Assembly (NCBI GenBank): GCA_034432855.1
Contig: DAOUBA010000162.1
Location: 1-13,700 of the forward strand
Direction of reading: 5' to 3'
DNA: 13,700 bases
Origin: DAOUBA01 sp034432855
GTDB lineage: Bacteria > Chloroflexota > Anaerolineae > B4-G1
A program made the position numbers and the translations under genes. This document shows positions 12,457-13,700 of this stretch, one piece after another (within the stretch, counting starts at the first letter, position 1; every line of letters begins with the position of its first letter). Under the pieces are notes generated by a model, which saw only the letters and a list, made by a program, of their open reading frames with translations, ran no database searches and was not told the origin of the DNA.

Positions 12457-13638
12457 ATGAGCAATCGGAAACCGCTCACCCAAGCGGAGAAAGAACGCAT
12501 TTGGTGGGGCAAGCAGGACGGGCATACGCTGGCAGAAATGGCCGTCGAGGTAGGCTGTTCGGTCAGTTGTGCCCGAAAGTGGTGGCGGGTCGGTCGCGAT
12601 CGCGGGTTGGAGGGTTTGCGAGCCCCTCGTCGTAGTCGTGGGCACACGGGAACACTATCGCACTTCGATCCCCGTGTTGCAGAAGCGGCGCTGGCCTGCA
12701 AACGGGCGCATCGGCGTTGGGGAGCAGATCGCGTCTTGCTCGAAGTGAAGAGCGACCCGACTTTGACCGGCTTGGCGTTCCCGAAACGCAGCCGTCTAGC
12801 CGCCTTTTTCAAGGAGCGCTGTCCAGACTGTGTCGCGTCCCGCAAGCCACGCCCACCCGCTCGCCGTCGCCCTGTGGATGTGACCGGTGTGCACGAGATG
12901 TGGCAACTGGACAGTCAGGAAGGCATTCGGTTAACGAATGGAGAAATCGCCACTCTGTGCAACATCCGCGACCCTGTCGGGGCAGCCATGGTCGCCAGCC
13001 AAGCCTTTTCGGTGAAGACGGAGCGGCATTGGCGTAAGTTGACCTGGACCGAAGTGCGTGGCGTATTACGTGATGCCTTTACCGAGTGGCACACCTTGCC
13101 GGATGGGGTCAGGACCGACAATGAACTGGGTCTGGCAGGCGGCCCGAACGATCCTTTCCCAGGCCATCTGACGCTGTGGCTGGTCGGACTAGGCGTCAAA
13201 CACTGCCTCATCCGGCCTGGTCATCCCACTGATCAACCTCACATTGAGCGCAATCATCGCACGTTGGATGACCTCGCACTGGATGACGCAGCAGTGGGTG
13301 ACCTCACCCGTCTGCAGCAAGCCCTGGATCGGGAAAGGCAGCTCCATAATACCCAGTTCCCGACCCACGCCAGCGATTGTGCCGGCCAGTCGCCTCTGAT
13401 GGCGCACCCGGAACTGCTCAATCCCCGGCGGTATTACCAACCGGAAATTGAACTTGCTCTCTTCGATCTGCAACGGGTCTACGACTACCTGGCAACGTTC
13501 ACTTTCACACGCACCGTGAGCGATGCAGGTCAAGTGAGTCTGGGGCGTCAAATCTACTCGTTGGGCAAGCAACTGACGGTAGTTTCGCTCATTTACAATC
13601 ACGGACTGGCCAATAGCGGTTCGGCCAGCCGGGTATAG
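12457..13638 (+). CDS. IS-D transposase with integrase core (rve), C-terminus doubtful
   Basis: ATG at 12457 follows a strong AGGAGG. Residues about 8-60 form a helix-turn-helix (TLAEMAVEVGCSVSCARKWW), and 75-135 a second helical DNA-binding part. The integrase core has D152 (MWQLDSQEG), D221 (VRTDNELGLAG) and E264 (QPHIERNHRTLDD), a DDE arrangement like that of IS481/IS21-type transposases. The last recognisable segment is VSDAGQVSLGRQIYSLGKQL. Relatives normally continue with a strand-rich tail, but here the final 20 residues are antisense to the end of a minus-strand gene (13599-13700). The 3' end is therefore probably truncated or fused to host sequence. Confidence 0.78.
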   Translation: MSNRKPLTQAEKERIWWGKQDGHTLAEMAVEVGCSVSCARKWWRVGRDRGLEGLRAPRRSRGHTGTLSHFDPRVAEAALACKRAHRRWGADRVLLEVKSDPTLTGLAFPKRSRLAAFFKERCPDCVASRKPRPPARRRPVDVTGVHEMWQLDSQEGIRLTNGEIATLCNIRDPVGAAMVASQAFSVKTERHWRKLTWTEVRGVLRDAFTEWHTLPDGVRTDNELGLAGGPNDPFPGHLTLWLVGLGVKHCLIRPGHPTDQPHIERNHRTLDDLALDDAAVGDLTRLQQALDRERQLHNTQFPTHASDCAGQSPLMAHPELLNPRRYYQPEIELALFDLQRVYDYLATFTFTRTVSDAGQVSLGRQIYSLGKQLTVVSLIYNHGLANSGSASRV

Positions 13639-13700
13639 ACTGACTCTGGGATTCCCAGCAATCCCAGGATCCGGCGCTGCAGCGCCGACAGGGGCGTGAC
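13599..13700 (-). CDS. C-terminal end of a minus-strand gene cut by the window edge
   Basis: The last 33 residues of a protein are readable, including SALQRRILGLLGIPESVYTR and the ending LAEPLLASP, then a TGA at 13601-13599. Amino-acid composition and codon use look coding. It overlaps the IS-D transposase tail by 40 nt. The identity is unknown; similar Leu-rich endings occur in transposases, but this is not enough for a call. Two perfect inverted repeats lie in it (CTGGGATT/AATCCCAG and GGCGCTGCAGCGCC). Confidence 0.4.
   Translation of the reverse strand, partial: VTPLSALQRRILGLLGIPESVYTRLAEPLLASP
13646..13686. repeat. Two adjacent inverted repeats at the window end
   Basis: CTGGGATT (13646-13653) with AATCCCAG (13660-13667), and the 14-bp palindrome GGCGCTGCAGCGCC (13673-13686). 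They lie inside the partial minus-strand reading frame, so they may be coding coincidence. A terminator role is not supported because no T-run follows. Confidence 0.35.

Larger units (their letters stand above)
12355..13638. mobile_element. IS-D: insertion sequence with rve-type transposase upstream of cobT
   Basis: The left end is placed at about 12355 (TGTAGAGTCC) and holds two direct repeats of an AGTCCAA...TCGTACC unit (12360-12378 and 12384-12403, 24 bp apart). A divergent transposase fills the rest. No inverted copy of the left end is found before the window ends, and another gene's 3' end begins at 13599, so the right end is either missing or different. The boundaries are therefore approximate. 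Confidence 0.6.

Overview
The window is a GC-rich bacterial segment with two parts: an accessory region crowded with insertion sequences (about 1-9.1 kb) and a cobalamin (vitamin B12) assembly operon (about 9.1-12.3 kb, minus strand), which is followed by one more IS. The style of the transposases, the RHH-DUF433/DUF5615 toxin-antitoxin pair and the small hairpin repeats of the CCCTGAG...CGAAGGG type suggest an uncultured Chloroflexota (Anaerolineae-like) chromosome. This is inference from protein style; there is no rRNA or marker gene to prove it.

Layout. 1-414: a decayed transposase 3' end followed by a 24-bp-period tandem repeat. 473-700: a well-formed promoter followed by a gene-less, strongly structured stretch, read here as an unidentified structured RNA. 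872-2910: IS-A, whose minus-strand transposase is broken by a one-base frameshift and by a 138-bp MITE-like element (2261-2398). The MITE has 12-bp terminal inverted repeats and a 5-bp target duplication, and removing it restores the reading frame. 2950-4273: IS-B, intact, with matching ends and an 8-bp target duplication; it splits a small Cys-rich (zinc-ribbon-like) reading frame. 4552-4704: two direct repeats ahead of a promoter. 4725-6675: IS-C, an IS1-type element with 23/27 matching ends and a 14-bp direct repeat. It is inserted at the predicted transcription start of that promoter, cutting it off from two very small Cys/membrane ORFs (6900-7285).

7361-8188: a toxin-antitoxin operon with a near-consensus promoter and a palindromic operator candidate. 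8189-9068: degraded sequence with REP-like hairpins and remnants of an ExeA-like ATPase, then a small minus-strand hypothetical gene.

9146-12324 (minus): cobT - cobS - cbiR-like - cobU, tightly coupled (4-nt gap, then two GTGA overlaps). CobT activates the lower-ligand base, CobU activates cobinamide and CobS joins them. The TIM-barrel protein between cobS and cobU fits CbiR, the hydrolase that removes the lower ligand during cobamide remodelling. Together they would let the cell salvage and rebuild foreign cobamides. 12355-13638: IS-D, starting only about 30 bp upstream of cobT, so the native promoter and any riboswitch lie beyond it or are lost. Its transposase runs tail-to-tail into the end of another minus-strand gene at the window edge.
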